Source: Paenibacillus alba
GTDB lineage: Bacteria > Bacillota > Bacilli > Paenibacillales > NBRC-103111
DNA length: 64,000 bases
Direction of reading: 5' to 3'
Assembly (NCBI RefSeq): GCF_013204855.1
Contig: NZ_JABMKZ010000029.1
Coordinates: forward strand, 47,649-111,648
How positions within the stretch are numbered: the first letter of the stretch is position 1; each line of letters begins with the position of its first letter. The translations under genes and the position numbers were made by a program. The notes under the pieces are model-generated. The model saw nothing but the letters and a program-made list of their open reading frames with translations. It did not search any database and was not told where the DNA came from. Below are positions 9,457 through 18,724 of this stretch, one piece after another.

Positions 9457-10893
9457 TTAGATATTGTTTTCCCTTCTGAACGAACTCGGCGTTTGTCCAA
9501 CCATGCGCTTGAAAACCTTGATGAAATAAGCATCGTCGGCAAAGCCCGTTTGAAAGGCGATCTCCTCCACACTCAGCTTGGCATGCAGCAGCAAGCGTTT
9601 CGCCTGTTCGATCCGGATATTCTGTAAATAAGCGATAGGCGTCAATCCGGTTTTTTTGCCAAACACAGTGCTTAAATAGTCCACATTGATAGCTACCAGC
9701 TTGGCTAAATCCGCAACCCTGATATTTTCCTTGTAATGCTCCAGCATATATTGAATCACCCGGTTCACCTCGGGATGGTCTGTAAAGCTGATATGTTCCT
9801 CTTTCAGATGTCGGATATGCTCCCGTATGGTTTGCAGCACATGTGCCAGCAACGATTCATGACTTATGGCTGAGTTGATTCCCTCATGATCCTCGAATTT
9901 GCGTCCTGCCAGCATGGCCAGAATACTAAGAAGATGGGACGCCAGCATTTTCACTTCCATATGGGAGAACGAGGAATATTCCATAATATCCCATATATGT
10001 GTTGCCACCTCGGCGCATTTGGTTTCATTGCGTTCTTCAAAGCAGCGGATCAGCTCGGCTTCCAACTCCGCGATGGGCGGCAACTTGTGTCGTTCCTTCA
10101 TCTGACTTGCTTCACGACCGTACCAAGCGCCGTTCAACTGATTCAGTGCCCGCCGCCAATCCTGAGATAAACGAGCCAGACTGCTGCCCGCAGCCAGTCC
10201 GGCAGCACGGTTCGGCTTGTTCCAGCGGGCATGGCCTGCCTTCATCTGAAAGCTCCAGCAAAAGAAGGTTGTCTGTCCCCCTTCATAGAAGGATTGAACC
10301 AAGAGATACTCTTCCGTTCGGATACCCGCTTGATCGGCGTCAGCAGGTACGGCTCCGCTCAGCACGGCAATCACATCAAGCCACAGACTGCGAAATTTCT
10401 CCGCTGCCGAAACCGTTCCAACCGGATCCTCATGTATTGTTGTGCCTGTTCCCTGAATGCCCGACCAAGCACGGTGATAAAGAGGATACAGCACCTCTCC
10501 AGCACCTCGAAGTTCTTCAAGCAAATCCCCCTTGATCCGCGCCAGATTTTCCAACAGCACCTCATCGTTTAAAGACAGCTTCAACAGATAGTTAAAGGCG
10601 CCATATTGAAGGGCGTCCCGGACGTAATCAAAATGGCTCATGGCCGTCAGCATTATAAACCGGCTGCGGATTCCCGCCTTCCGTGTTTCCTTCAGCAGTT
10701 CAATCCCGTCCATGCCCGGCATGACAATATCGGCAATCACGACATCAGGCTTAAGCTCCAGAATAGCCGCCAATGCCTCCCTTCCGTTACCCGCCTCACC
10801 CGCAACACAAAAACCGTGGCGTTCCCAATCTACCGTTTCTCTGAGTGCCTCCCGGACAAAACCTTCATCTTCCACTAGCAAAACCGTCCACAT
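9457..10893 (-). CDS. YesN-type response regulator, receiver plus AraC-family DNA-binding domain (module A)
   Basis: The 478-residue protein has an N-terminal receiver domain (acidic pair E8-D9, phospho-acceptor D55 in ADIVMPGMDG, distal K near 105) and a C-terminal double helix-turn-helix of the AraC family (last about 100 residues, ending FADDAYFIKVFKRMVGQTP). The middle region is variable, as in YesN proteins. The start is ATG 10891-10893 (MWTVLLVEDEG), nine bases after AAGGAG; it overlaps the kinase 3' end by 29 bp, suggesting translational coupling. It should be phosphorylated by the kinase at 10865-12661 and activate the transport and hydrolase genes downstream. Two near-identical 16-bp motifs at 9428-9443 and 12881-12896 are candidate binding sites. 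Confidence 0.93.
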   Translation of the reverse strand: MWTVLLVEDEGFVREALRETVDWERHGFCVAGEAGNGREALAAILELKPDVVIADIVMPGMDGIELLKETRKAGIRSRFIMLTAMSHFDYVRDALQYGAFNYLLKLSLNDEVLLENLARIKGDLLEELRGAGEVLYPLYHRAWSGIQGTGTTIHEDPVGTVSAAEKFRSLWLDVIAVLSGAVPADADQAGIRTEEYLLVQSFYEGGQTTFFCWSFQMKAGHARWNKPNRAAGLAAGSSLARLSQDWRRALNQLNGAWYGREASQMKERHKLPPIAELEAELIRCFEERNETKCAEVATHIWDIMEYSSFSHMEVKMLASHLLSILAMLAGRKFEDHEGINSAISHESLLAHVLQTIREHIRHLKEEHISFTDHPEVNRVIQYMLEHYKENIRVADLAKLVAINVDYLSTVFGKKTGLTPIAYLQNIRIEQAKRLLLHAKLSVEEIAFQTGFADDAYFIKVFKRMVGQTPSSFRRENNI

Positions 10894-12661
10894 GCCCACC
10901 ATCTCCTTCCTGTGAATAAGGCGTTGCAATCAACAATGGCAGCTGGATCCGGACCACGGTCCCTTCCGCGCTGGATATAAATTCTATGGAGCCTTCCCGC
11001 TTAAAAAGCAGCTGCAGCCTTTCTCTCAGGTTGCTTAGTCCGATGCCGTGTCCGATTCGCCGGACTGGCCTGCGGGCAGCCTCTTCCATGCCGACGCCGT
11101 TGTCTTCCACCTCCAGAATAAGTGCGCTTCCTTCCACTTTGGCTCTGACCCAAATGGCGCAGCAGCCTTTGGCCTCGTCAAAGCCATGGACGATGGCATT
11201 CTCCACTAGTGGCTGGAGGCTAAGCTTGGGAACCAGAGCGTATTGAACCGATTCATCCATCTCATAATGGATGGTGAAATGATCCCGGAAGCGAAATGAC
11301 TGTATCGATTCGTAGGAGCGCAACAGTTTGATTTCTTCTTTGAGGCTAACCAGCTCAATATCTGAACCCAAGCTTGCCTCCAGAATAGACCCCAAAGAGG
11401 TGCAGATGCCCGCGATCGCTTCCTGCTTTTCTTTTCTGGCCATCCATTTGACCGTGTTCAAGGTGTTCAACAGAAAATGCGGGTTCATTTGGGAAAGCAG
11501 CATTTGGAATCGAACCGCCTGCTTTTGCCGCTCCTCCAGCTTAAGCTTGTTTATGAGTACGACAACATCATCTATCATTCGGTTGAAGCTTTCGCCAAGG
11601 GAGCGCACCTCGTCCGTTGCACCCTTGCCGATGGTAATTTTGACATTCAGCTTCTTGTCCGAGGCTTCCTCCATGCTCCGTTCCAGGATATACAGCGGCC
11701 CCGTCATGCGGGCCGACAGGAAGATGGTCACCAGCACGAAGGCGATGACCAGAATGCTCAGAAAAAGGAAAGCGATCAGCCTTAACCGCTGAATCTCCTG
11801 CTGCAGCTCACTTAAAGGCATTTGACTGACCACATACCAGTCCAGTTCCTCCAGATAGCTGTAATTGACAAGGGACAAGGCGCGTTCATCCTCGAAATGC
11901 CCTTCCTTCGCCTGGGCAGACATGATCCTTTGCATCATAACGCTGCTGAAAGCTGTTTCCTTGCTTTGCAAAACGATCTCTCCTTGGCCGGAAAAGATGG
12001 TCAGATCCTTGTTGGCCGGGCTATCCTTTAACGTGCTGCGGAACCATTCTTGAATGTTGATGCTGATGCGCGCCAGTCCATAATTTCCCCGCAGCTGGTC
12101 ATCCAGAATGGTGTACAGGCTCAGAAGCTTGCTCCCTTGGCTCCCGCTCACATCATTCCAATCATCGGCCATCCAGCGATAGGGATGAGACCCGCTTCGC
12201 AGCTCATTCTGCCAATCTTGCAATTCTTTCAACCGATTGGTCAACTGGCCATTGGGAGCATAGGACGTGTATACATTGCCCTTACGATCGATAAACCGGA
12301 AATACAGCTCCGTCTGATGGAAGAAAAAGCTGTTATTGATCCCAAACATTTTGCTTTCGATCACTTTCTTTCGGTCAAAGGGATCATACTTCTCCGGATC
12401 GTCCATAATCTGAATCAGACTCTCGTCCTGACTCAGCATGATGTTCGCCTTATAGGCGAATGCCATCATATCCGTCAAGGATACATGAACCTGCTGCATA
12501 CGCTCGGACATTTGGTCCATCATGTCCTTCTGGCGAATGGATTCGAAATGCTGAAACAAATAAAAAATAGCGAAGCACAAAGGAACCATCAGGAGGGTAA
12601 TGTAAGCTAGGATAAGCCTGATCTTCAAAGTGTTCGGTAGCAAGCGGCGCCATATTTTCAT
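10865..12661 (-). CDS. YesM-type sensor histidine kinase (module A)
   Basis: The 598-residue membrane kinase has TM1 at about 15-37, an extracellular sensor region to about 290, TM2 at about 295-317, a HAMP linker, a His_kinase (PF06580-type) domain with H395 in QMNPHFLLNTLN, and a C-terminal HATPase with the N-box LPLVENAIVHG-like segment, DNGVGM and GHGIGLSNLRERL. This is the architecture of the LytS/YesM family that senses extracellular sugars or the loaded binding protein. The start is ATG 12661 after GGGGAGTGA. It is the first gene of module A and is followed, with overlap, by its regulator. The last about 20 residues, after the ATPase fold, are unrelated sequence overlapping the regulator's start. 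Confidence 0.93.
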   Translation of the reverse strand: MKIWRRLLPNTLKIRLILAYITLLMVPLCFAIFYLFQHFESIRQKDMMDQMSERMQQVHVSLTDMMAFAYKANIMLSQDESLIQIMDDPEKYDPFDRKKVIESKMFGINNSFFFHQTELYFRFIDRKGNVYTSYAPNGQLTNRLKELQDWQNELRSGSHPYRWMADDWNDVSGSQGSKLLSLYTILDDQLRGNYGLARISINIQEWFRSTLKDSPANKDLTIFSGQGEIVLQSKETAFSSVMMQRIMSAQAKEGHFEDERALSLVNYSYLEELDWYVVSQMPLSELQQEIQRLRLIAFLFLSILVIAFVLVTIFLSARMTGPLYILERSMEEASDKKLNVKITIGKGATDEVRSLGESFNRMIDDVVVLINKLKLEERQKQAVRFQMLLSQMNPHFLLNTLNTVKWMARKEKQEAIAGICTSLGSILEASLGSDIELVSLKEEIKLLRSYESIQSFRFRDHFTIHYEMDESVQYALVPKLSLQPLVENAIVHGFDEAKGCCAIWVRAKVEGSALILEVEDNGVGMEEAARRPVRRIGHGIGLSNLRERLQLLFKREGSIEFISSAEGTVVRIQLPLLIATPYSQEGDGGHVDGFASGR

Positions 12662-12848
12662 CGGAATGATTCACTCCCCAAGCGTAGTCGGATGTCTTCA
12701 ATATACAAAATATGACGGAGGCATGTATACGCTCTCCGAAAGAATCGCCGAATTCCGCGAATAGGCAAAAAAGCCTCTGTCATGAGCATGAGACGCTTTG
12801 CCCAGAACCACGGCCGATTTTGAGTTATTGAATTTGGTCATACATTCA

Positions 12849-12857
12849 ATTGTATCA
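12849..12857 (-). promoter_or_regulatory. Possible extended -10 promoter of the module A kinase gene
   Basis: On the minus strand the sequence reads TGATACAAT, an extended -10 (TGn-TACAAT), with no good -35 hexamer. It would leave a leader of about 180 bases before the ATG at 12661. Confidence 0.35.
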
Positions 12858-12880
12858 CGCGAAAAGACGGAACCCGTAGA

Positions 12881-12896
12881 TTAAAACTTGTAGATT
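12881..12896 (-). promoter_or_regulatory. Candidate response-regulator binding motif ahead of the module A kinase
   Basis: This is the second copy of the 16-bp motif found at 9428-9443. It lies about 27 bp upstream of the extended -10 at 12849-12857, consistent with an activator that replaces a weak -35. The function is inferred. Confidence 0.4.
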
Positions 12897-13065
12897 CATA
12901 TAATAATTCTTAGAAGTTGGAGCATTCCTCACAGTTCCGTTATTCCCGCTGACAAATCCTAGTAAGGAAATCCCATTGAGGGAACTCTAGCGCCCTGTAA
13001 TTCCCTTATCTCCGCAAGTGGCAGCCGGGATATCCCTGGGATAACCCCGCGAACAATCCAATTAC

Positions 13066-13106
13066 AAGAAAGACCTGGCAGACTTCTTATTGAAGTCCGC
13101 CAGGTC
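13066..13106 (-). terminator. Intrinsic terminator of module B binding-protein gene
   Basis: A 15-bp stem with one mismatch (GACCTGGC.GACTTC paired with GAAGTC.GCCAGGTC) and a 5-base loop is followed on the minus strand by TTTCTT. It starts 18 bp past the stop at 13125. The CCCTTTT on the plus side makes it weakly bidirectional. Confidence 0.75.
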
Positions 13107-13124
13107 CCTTTTGCAGCACAACGA

Positions 13125-14474
13125 TTATTTTTTCTCAGCCTTAATCGCTTGATCCGCTCTTGTTTTCATATTCTGAATAGCTTTGTCCAAAGGCTGTACA
13201 CCCATGACATATTTCTCTGTTTCCTCGTTAATAATTTTGGTCATTTCCGGTAAAGCGGTGGAAATCGTTTGAACGGGGAATGTATAGTCACCTTTGATTA
13301 AAGACTTCAAAGAATCCACGTTAATCAGGTTTGCTGCATCTCCGACCATAAGCTCAGCCACTTTATCCACATCGATCTTCTTGGAAGACGGCAAGCGCCC
13401 TCCCGGAATCATCAGAAGATTGCCTTCTGTTAGGTACCACGAGATAAATTGGAAAGCTTCGTCTTTGTTCGAAGACGTATTGTTAATCGACATGAAGTCG
13501 TTGAATCCTGCCGTATTCACTTTCCCGCCTTTCTCTAATTGGGGCACTGGGGCAAAAATGGTTTTGAACTCATGCGGGAAACTTTTCGTGTCCTTCACAT
13601 TCCTTAGCAAATGTGTCCCCCCGAAGATCATCGCCGCTTTACCGGTCAGAAGCTCATTGGGAGGAAGCAGTTTGTTGGCGATAATTTCCGGCCACTTGAC
13701 AGATAATCCTTTATCCTGCAGCGATTTTTGATATTCCAAGCCCTTCTTGACGGCAGGACTGTCGAAGGTGGATAATCCATCCGCGGTATAGTAGGAATCC
13801 ACTGGCTTATTCTCAAGAATGGCGAAACGCACCATATTATCATCCGGAACCTTGATAAAGCTGCCCTTCTGATCAGCCGTTTGCAGCTTCTCGGCAAGGG
13901 TCATGTAGTCGTCCCATGTCCAGCCTTGAGCCGGAATCTTCTCTCCTGCTTTCTCCAAAGCCGTTTGATTAATCATTACGGAAGATAACAGCTTCATGGC
14001 CGGCAAATAATGCGTTTTCCCTTTGAAAGGGATGACATTATCTTTGCCAATTATTTCATCCACATTAAATTTATACTTGCTAATCAAATCATCCAACGGA
14101 AAGGTGACGCCAGCGTTTGCCCGGCGATTGTAATTCGTTTCTCCATAGCTGAAGAAGATATCCGGTGCATCAGAGTTGCTGATAAGGGCCGTATCTAGCT
14201 TCGTATTGCCGCTATCGTCGTTCACATAACGTGTATACTCTACTTGGATATCGGGATGCGAGCTATTCCATTTCGTGACCACATCCTTGGGTCCGCTCTC
14301 TTCAGGAATGCCGCCCCACATCTTAAGTTTAACAGCCTTTTTCGAAACTGCAGAGTTTGTTGTGTTGGCCGCAGCGGGTGATGGGCTTGTTTGGCTGTCG
14401 CTCTTAGCACAACCTGAAAGCATCAAACTAAATGCCACAGTAAGTGATAATGTGGAATAAATCGTTTTCTTCAT
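13125..14474 (-). CDS. Family 1 extracellular solute-binding lipoprotein without adjacent permeases (module B)
   Basis: The 449-residue lipoprotein has lipobox MLSGC (Cys22) followed by an SBP_bac_1-like body. It is strongly similar by eye to the module A binding protein: MWGG.P...GP, PDIQVEY.R.VNDD.GN.KLDTALIS and GG.LPSSK.. blocks are shared. It lies 119 bp after the regulator gene of module B and is closed by its own terminator, so no permease follows. It may deliver ligand to the module A permeases about 6 kb downstream, or act as the extracellular sensor partner of the module B kinase. Start ATG 14474 is the only reasonable choice because it begins the signal peptide. Confidence 0.92.
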   Translation of the reverse strand: MKKTIYSTLSLTVAFSLMLSGCAKSDSQTSPSPAAANTTNSAVSKKAVKLKMWGGIPEESGPKDVVTKWNSSHPDIQVEYTRYVNDDSGNTKLDTALISNSDAPDIFFSYGETNYNRRANAGVTFPLDDLISKYKFNVDEIIGKDNVIPFKGKTHYLPAMKLLSSVMINQTALEKAGEKIPAQGWTWDDYMTLAEKLQTADQKGSFIKVPDDNMVRFAILENKPVDSYYTADGLSTFDSPAVKKGLEYQKSLQDKGLSVKWPEIIANKLLPPNELLTGKAAMIFGGTHLLRNVKDTKSFPHEFKTIFAPVPQLEKGGKVNTAGFNDFMSINNTSSNKDEAFQFISWYLTEGNLLMIPGGRLPSSKKIDVDKVAELMVGDAANLINVDSLKSLIKGDYTFPVQTISTALPEMTKIINEETEKYVMGVQPLDKAIQNMKTRADQAIKAEKK

Positions 14475-14593
14475 ACTGGTAAAACCCCTCTCTTACTTGT
14501 TTTCATCCGTCTGGAACATCATTAGCATAGCAAAGTGATCATTCCTGCGTAATGAATTCATTTAAGATCTTACCTGTCTTGTTTTATCCACTT

Positions 14594-16189
14594 TTAGTGA
14601 ATGTAACGCTTACGATATTCTTGCGGGTATATGCCTTCAATCTTTTTGAACAGCTTAGCGAAATAATTAGGGTCCGAATAGCCGATTGCGTCGGCAACTT
14701 CATAAATTTTAACATTGGGATCCTTAAGCAGTTCTCTGGCTTTCTTCATTCGTATACGGATCATGTAGTCGATCATCGTTTCGCCAGTTTCTTTCTTGAA
14801 TAAGGAGCTTAAATACGGTTCCGTAAAATTAACTTCCTTGGCCAAGTCAGACATTCTAAAAGAAGTGCTGTACTTTTCTTCGATCATCCTTTGCACGGTC
14901 CTAATTTCCGGGCGAGGTTGATGAACCACGTTTGAACGCAAGTGCTCGAAGAAGACTGGGATCCAGCCAACCAACCACTCGCTTATTTGTTGTATGGATT
15001 CCGCTGTCCTTACCATATGATGAGGATAATTTCCTTCGTAAGACTCAATCGAGTATAAGTCTCCTCCTTTATGTTGCAGATGCAGCTCGAATAGATGTAC
15101 AAGATGCAGCCAACGTTCTCTGGCTAATTCAGGATAAAGTCTGGGTACATCGTCATCCAAATAAGCGTCCGCCATATTTTGTATGGCATTCTGAAGCGAT
15201 TCTATATCCTGCCGAGCCATCATATCCAGCCATTCATCCTGTGACGAAATGGGTACAGCTTGGTGAGCAAACATTTGCGATCTATATGGAATGACACGAT
15301 TCAAGTCATTGTAAAATCTCTCCAAAAGAGCTTCTTCGGCAAATTTACAAGCTTCATACAGGTCATATGCTCGTTCAACTGGAGAATACGTACCGAAATA
15401 GACCGATAGTTTGAGATAGCGTTGTATACATTCCGTCATCTCCTGAAGCATCGATTCAGCCCCTGGACCGGATATCATGCCGAATCGTCCCCCACCTAGT
15501 TCAACAATGTGTCCAGCCATATATTTGCGCATAACTTCCCGCAGGATATTCAACGCGGAAAAGTGCAGCAGCTTTTCACTCTTGAAACGATTCTCATCTA
15601 CAACCGATTCGTATCGGTCGATTTTCATCATCGAAACCGTCCATGGAAATGGGGGAAGTAGATTCGCATATTCCTCTGAGAGATCATCCGCTTCCCGCTT
15701 CGAGTACTGCATGGTCATGAGATCACGCAAATGCTTTTCAATGGTTATTTCTTGGCGAAATTGAACCGCTGTCCGATTAAGCAGTATTGTTTCCTCCTGC
15801 TTTTTACGCTCGTTCTCGATTTCCTCTTGCATTTGCTGCAGCTTGGTTTGAAGATCATCCGGCTGCATGGTCAGCTTCAAAATATAGTCGGAAGCGCCTA
15901 GCTGCAAGGCCCGCCTTACATACTCAAAATCATTATAATTGGATAAAATTAAAATTTTGATATGCGGATATAAGTCCTTCACCCGTTCCATTAACGTGAT
16001 TCCATCCATATTCGGCATGGAAATGTCCGTAATCAAGAGGTCACATGGCTTTTCGGCCAGAATGGCAAGCGCATCTAATCCGTCCACCGCCTCGCCAATC
16101 AATTCAAAACCAAATTCCTCCCAAGGAATAAACGTCTTGAGTCCAAGCCTTACCAGAAATTCATCTTCCACTAATAAAAGCTTGGTCAT
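14594..16189 (-). CDS. YesN-type response regulator with AraC DNA-binding domain (module B)
   Basis: The 531-residue protein starts with a receiver domain (E8-D9, phospho-acceptor D55 in TDISMPNMDG) and ends with a two-HTH AraC domain (about 430-531, YSDPNYFAKLFKKIEGIYPQEYRKR). A long middle region of unknown fold is usual for this family. Its ATG overlaps the kinase stop by 4 bp (ATGA), so the two are translationally coupled. The only downstream target in the operon is the binding protein at 13125-14474; control of that gene and possibly of module A is likely but inferred. Confidence 0.94.
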   Translation of the reverse strand: MTKLLLVEDEFLVRLGLKTFIPWEEFGFELIGEAVDGLDALAILAEKPCDLLITDISMPNMDGITLMERVKDLYPHIKILILSNYNDFEYVRRALQLGASDYILKLTMQPDDLQTKLQQMQEEIENERKKQEETILLNRTAVQFRQEITIEKHLRDLMTMQYSKREADDLSEEYANLLPPFPWTVSMMKIDRYESVVDENRFKSEKLLHFSALNILREVMRKYMAGHIVELGGGRFGMISGPGAESMLQEMTECIQRYLKLSVYFGTYSPVERAYDLYEACKFAEEALLERFYNDLNRVIPYRSQMFAHQAVPISSQDEWLDMMARQDIESLQNAIQNMADAYLDDDVPRLYPELARERWLHLVHLFELHLQHKGGDLYSIESYEGNYPHHMVRTAESIQQISEWLVGWIPVFFEHLRSNVVHQPRPEIRTVQRMIEEKYSTSFRMSDLAKEVNFTEPYLSSLFKKETGETMIDYMIRIRMKKARELLKDPNVKIYEVADAIGYSDPNYFAKLFKKIEGIYPQEYRKRYIH

Positions 16190-17907
16190 GCTGAATCCTC
16201 CATCCTGTTCCAGGGCAGCTTAATAACCGTCTCCGCTCCGGCATCCATGCCATTGCGCATAAATAATCCATAGGGTTCCCCGAAATGCATTCGAATCCGA
16301 CTTTGAACATTTTCAAGCCCAATTCCACTATATTTCCCTTGTCTGATGGGATCGGATTCCTTCGTAGCGCCGGCTGCAAGCTTTCTCTCAGACAACCCTT
16401 GTCCATTATCTGTAATCGTAACAAACAACAAGTCATCTACCTGATAAGCCGCAATATGGATGCTAAGAGGCGTACGATTCCCATGGATTATACTGTTTTC
16501 CACAATAGGTTGAAGAGTGAATTTAAGCATACATGCAGACAATAGACTTTCATCGACATGAATCGACAATTCTATGTTATCGTTAAAGCGAATTTTTTGC
16601 AGCGAAAAATAATGGTGTATAAAATCAAGCTCATCTCGCAGTGTAACAACTTCGTTCTCCTGCTTCATACTGTAGCTCAGCATAATACCCAAGGAAGTAA
16701 TCATATCCCCAACGTTTTTGGCACCCGAAAATAAAGCCAGCCACTTAATCGAATTCAGGGCATTAAATAAGAAATGAGGAGAAATTTGGGCTTGCAGGGC
16801 ATGAAATCTTGCTTCCTCTTTAAGCTGCTGCTCTTCGCGGAGAGTCGTAACCATCTCCTTCAAACTTGACAGCATACGGTTAAAATGGTGGTTCAGCAGT
16901 CCAATTTCATCGTTTCCTCCTGCCAAAGCGGGCTTTTCGAAATTTCCAGATGCTGCCTTCCCCATTGCGTGCACGAGCGAGCGAATAGGCTTCATCAAAC
17001 GGAGGGTAAATAAGACATAGATGCAAAGAAAGCACGCGAATACAACGATAACACTCCATGTCGTTGCAGTGCGTACGTTTTTCAACTGCTGCACCCATTG
17101 CTCCTGCATGGGGATCCATCGCAATTGCCAGCCCGTAGCTTTTAAGGTTTGTGCAAATGTGGATGCTTCATCTCCGGATTCCGTCCTGTTCCACAATTCA
17201 TTCCGTCCCCACAGCAAACGGCTGTTATCGGATATTAGGAATTGCGCAGGTGAATCCTCCTCTAACCCATTGGACACGAGAAACATTTCCTTGATTGGAA
17301 AGGCGATAAAGACCAAACCATACCCCTTTGTCGTCTCCCCCTTAATTAACCGGACCATAGTAATAAAGCCCCCTTCTTGGTTCCCTTCAAGGCCTTTCAC
17401 TTTCAAAGAAGGGTTCACGTCCCAAGCAGGAGCTCCATTTTTGTCTTTGGCTTGTTTCACATAATCGGGCATCACTTTAAGAATCTGTTCGTCTTGATTG
17501 GTCGCATACATGCTGCCATTAAATCCATAAACCGCAACGATGGCATGGTTGTCCAGAATATAGGAGATCAGGTTGTCCATCTTGTTCTGTAGTCCAATTA
17601 CCCTCTGGTAGGTTGGATAATCATCTAAGTCCGACTGCCCCGAACTTCTTAGCAATTGCAAAACATCATAGTCATTAGTGAGCAAATTCGAAACATTTAA
17701 AGTCCGATTGAGCATGTCGTCGGCTCGGTCTGTAACCCGCTTTAGAACCTGGGTTTGTGTGTCCGTCATTTGTCTCATAAATATTTTGTCAGATTGAATG
17801 AAGTACAGATATAACATTAACAAAATAGGAGCCACAATAAACAACGTAAATACGAGTAAAAACTTTAGACGCAAAGAGAAAAATAACTTCCTTTTGTGTA
17901 TGGTCAT
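16186..17907 (-). CDS. YesM-type sensor histidine kinase (module B)
   Basis: The 573-residue kinase has two membrane helices flanking an extracellular region (about 35-290), a HAMP segment, the His_kinase domain with H378 in QISPHFLFNALN, the N-box LQPIVENSIIHGN and the G-boxes DNGQGLSE and SGIGLENVQSRI. I place the start at ATG 17905-17907 (MTIHKRKLFF) right after a GGGGGAAAGAGGG site; the frame is open further upstream but those codons fall in a hairpin-forming leader. It is paired with the regulator that overlaps its stop. Confidence 0.93.
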   Translation of the reverse strand: MTIHKRKLFFSLRLKFLLVFTLFIVAPILLMLYLYFIQSDKIFMRQMTDTQTQVLKRVTDRADDMLNRTLNVSNLLTNDYDVLQLLRSSGQSDLDDYPTYQRVIGLQNKMDNLISYILDNHAIVAVYGFNGSMYATNQDEQILKVMPDYVKQAKDKNGAPAWDVNPSLKVKGLEGNQEGGFITMVRLIKGETTKGYGLVFIAFPIKEMFLVSNGLEEDSPAQFLISDNSRLLWGRNELWNRTESGDEASTFAQTLKATGWQLRWIPMQEQWVQQLKNVRTATTWSVIVVFACFLCIYVLFTLRLMKPIRSLVHAMGKAASGNFEKPALAGGNDEIGLLNHHFNRMLSSLKEMVTTLREEQQLKEEARFHALQAQISPHFLFNALNSIKWLALFSGAKNVGDMITSLGIMLSYSMKQENEVVTLRDELDFIHHYFSLQKIRFNDNIELSIHVDESLLSACMLKFTLQPIVENSIIHGNRTPLSIHIAAYQVDDLLFVTITDNGQGLSERKLAAGATKESDPIRQGKYSGIGLENVQSRIRMHFGEPYGLFMRNGMDAGAETVIKLPWNRMEDSA

Positions 17908-17944
17908 CCCTCTTTCCCCCTTTGAATCCAATGGGCAATGGACA

Positions 17945-17973
17945 ATGGCAACCGTCCACCGAACGGTTGCCAT
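17945..17973 (-). other. Perfect hairpin in the leader of the module B kinase gene
   Basis: ATGGCAACCGT and ACGGTTGCCAT form an 11-bp perfect stem with a 7-base loop. There is no U-tract, so it is not a terminator; it lies between the -10 and the start codon and could be an operator or an mRNA structure. Confidence 0.5.
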
Positions 17974-17992
17974 GAGCATTTATATATGTAGT

Positions 17993-17998
17993 ATTATA
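17993..17998 (-). promoter_or_regulatory. Candidate -10 of the module B kinase promoter
   Basis: The minus strand carries a consensus TATAAT about 86 bp upstream of the start codon. No good -35 is visible at 16-18 bp spacing, consistent with activator dependence. Confidence 0.4.
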
Positions 17999-18177
17999 AC
18001 TTACACATTACGTATATAACTAGGTGCTGTTTAATGATTAAACACGGTTAGATTTAATTTCCTAATCGATCAGCATAAAGGATACAACTTCTTTTGCAAC
18101 CGTTTTATTGGCGAGCGGTGCAGGGAACTGCGCGGACCTTTTTGACAGAATCAGCGCAGGATGGATGCTCTTCTCCT

Positions 18178-18506
18178 GGGCAGTCCCAAAAGTAGATTTA
18201 TTTACTTGGCAGCTCCTTTTTCTGTTTTCAAAGCTTAGGAATGTGGTTGGTGTCGCCCCCAGATAAGAGTCTCCAAAGACTTCTATTCGCGAACGATAGC
18301 CGCCTTTTGTACAAATAGAAGCTTCCAGAGACTCTTATTTCTACGTATGAGGGAGTTTTTGCGTGTTTAACCGTTGATAAGAGACTCTAAAGACTTCTAT
18401 TTGTGAAAAACCATCCCTTTTTGCGTAGATAGGAGCTTGTAAAGACTCTTATTTTCGAAACAAAGGCAGGCTGCAGCCAAGGTCTTATGACCTTGGGGAC
18501 AGCCCC
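18178..18506. repeat. Dispersed palindromic repeat, copy A (MITE-like)
   Basis: This stretch is homologous, in opposite orientation, to 32627-32919. In both, a terminator-like palindrome around AAGTAGAT...CTTGGCAGCTC and a T-run are followed by GCTT....GCCCC.AGATAAGAGTC and then two units. Each unit is an imperfect inverted repeat of about 25 bases (ATAAGAGTCTCCAAAGAC against the reverse of its partner) around a 25-30 bp spacer. The ends TGGGCAGTCCC and GGGACAGCCCCA are imperfect inverted repeats. There is no coding capacity of note. Together with the surrounding sequence it fills much of the 817-bp gap 17908-18724; the remainder holds the terminator at 18688-18710 and no supported gene. Confidence 0.7.
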
Positions 18507-18687
18507 ATGCTTTGCTGAAATCCTGTCTTGGGGAGGCATGGATGTGGGTTCCAACCGCAAAGTACTTTTCCACCCTCACACCCATCCCTTTTCTATTCTA
18601 CATTGAGCTGCTTTCCACTTCCGAACAGGTCAAACATATATATTTCACTGCCCCAGACCCCATAACATATAAATTCATATCAAAGAA

Positions 18688-18710
18688 CAAAAGGCCGCCA
18701 CGCGGCAGCC
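18688..18710 (-). terminator. Terminator of the VOC protein gene
   Basis: GGCTGCC and GGCGGCC form a 7-bp GC stem (one G-U) followed on the minus strand by TTTTG, about 15 bp after the stop at 18725. Confidence 0.6.
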
Positions 18711-18724
18711 CTCCTTCCGATAAT

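Larger units (their letters stand above)
12662..13124. other. 463-bp intergenic region between modules A and B
   Basis: No gene is supported here. It holds the terminator of module B (13066-13106), the motif at 12881-12896 and the possible promoter at 12849-12857. I see no repeat, RNA gene or small ORF with a ribosome site in the remainder. Confidence 0.6.

Noticed and set aside
12721..13060. Small RNA gene between modules A and B
   Set aside because: No promoter-terminator pair on one strand flanks a structured segment; the only terminator belongs to the module B binding-protein gene.
18262..18457. Possible CRISPR-like array from regularly spaced inverted motifs
   Set aside because: Only two units with imperfect palindromic arms, homologous spacers between the two loci and no cas genes; this is a dispersed repeat.
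18529..18600. Small ORF MDVGSNRKVLFHPHTHPF with GGGGAGG just before it
   Set aside because: The distance between site and ATG is one base, too short, and nothing supports translation.
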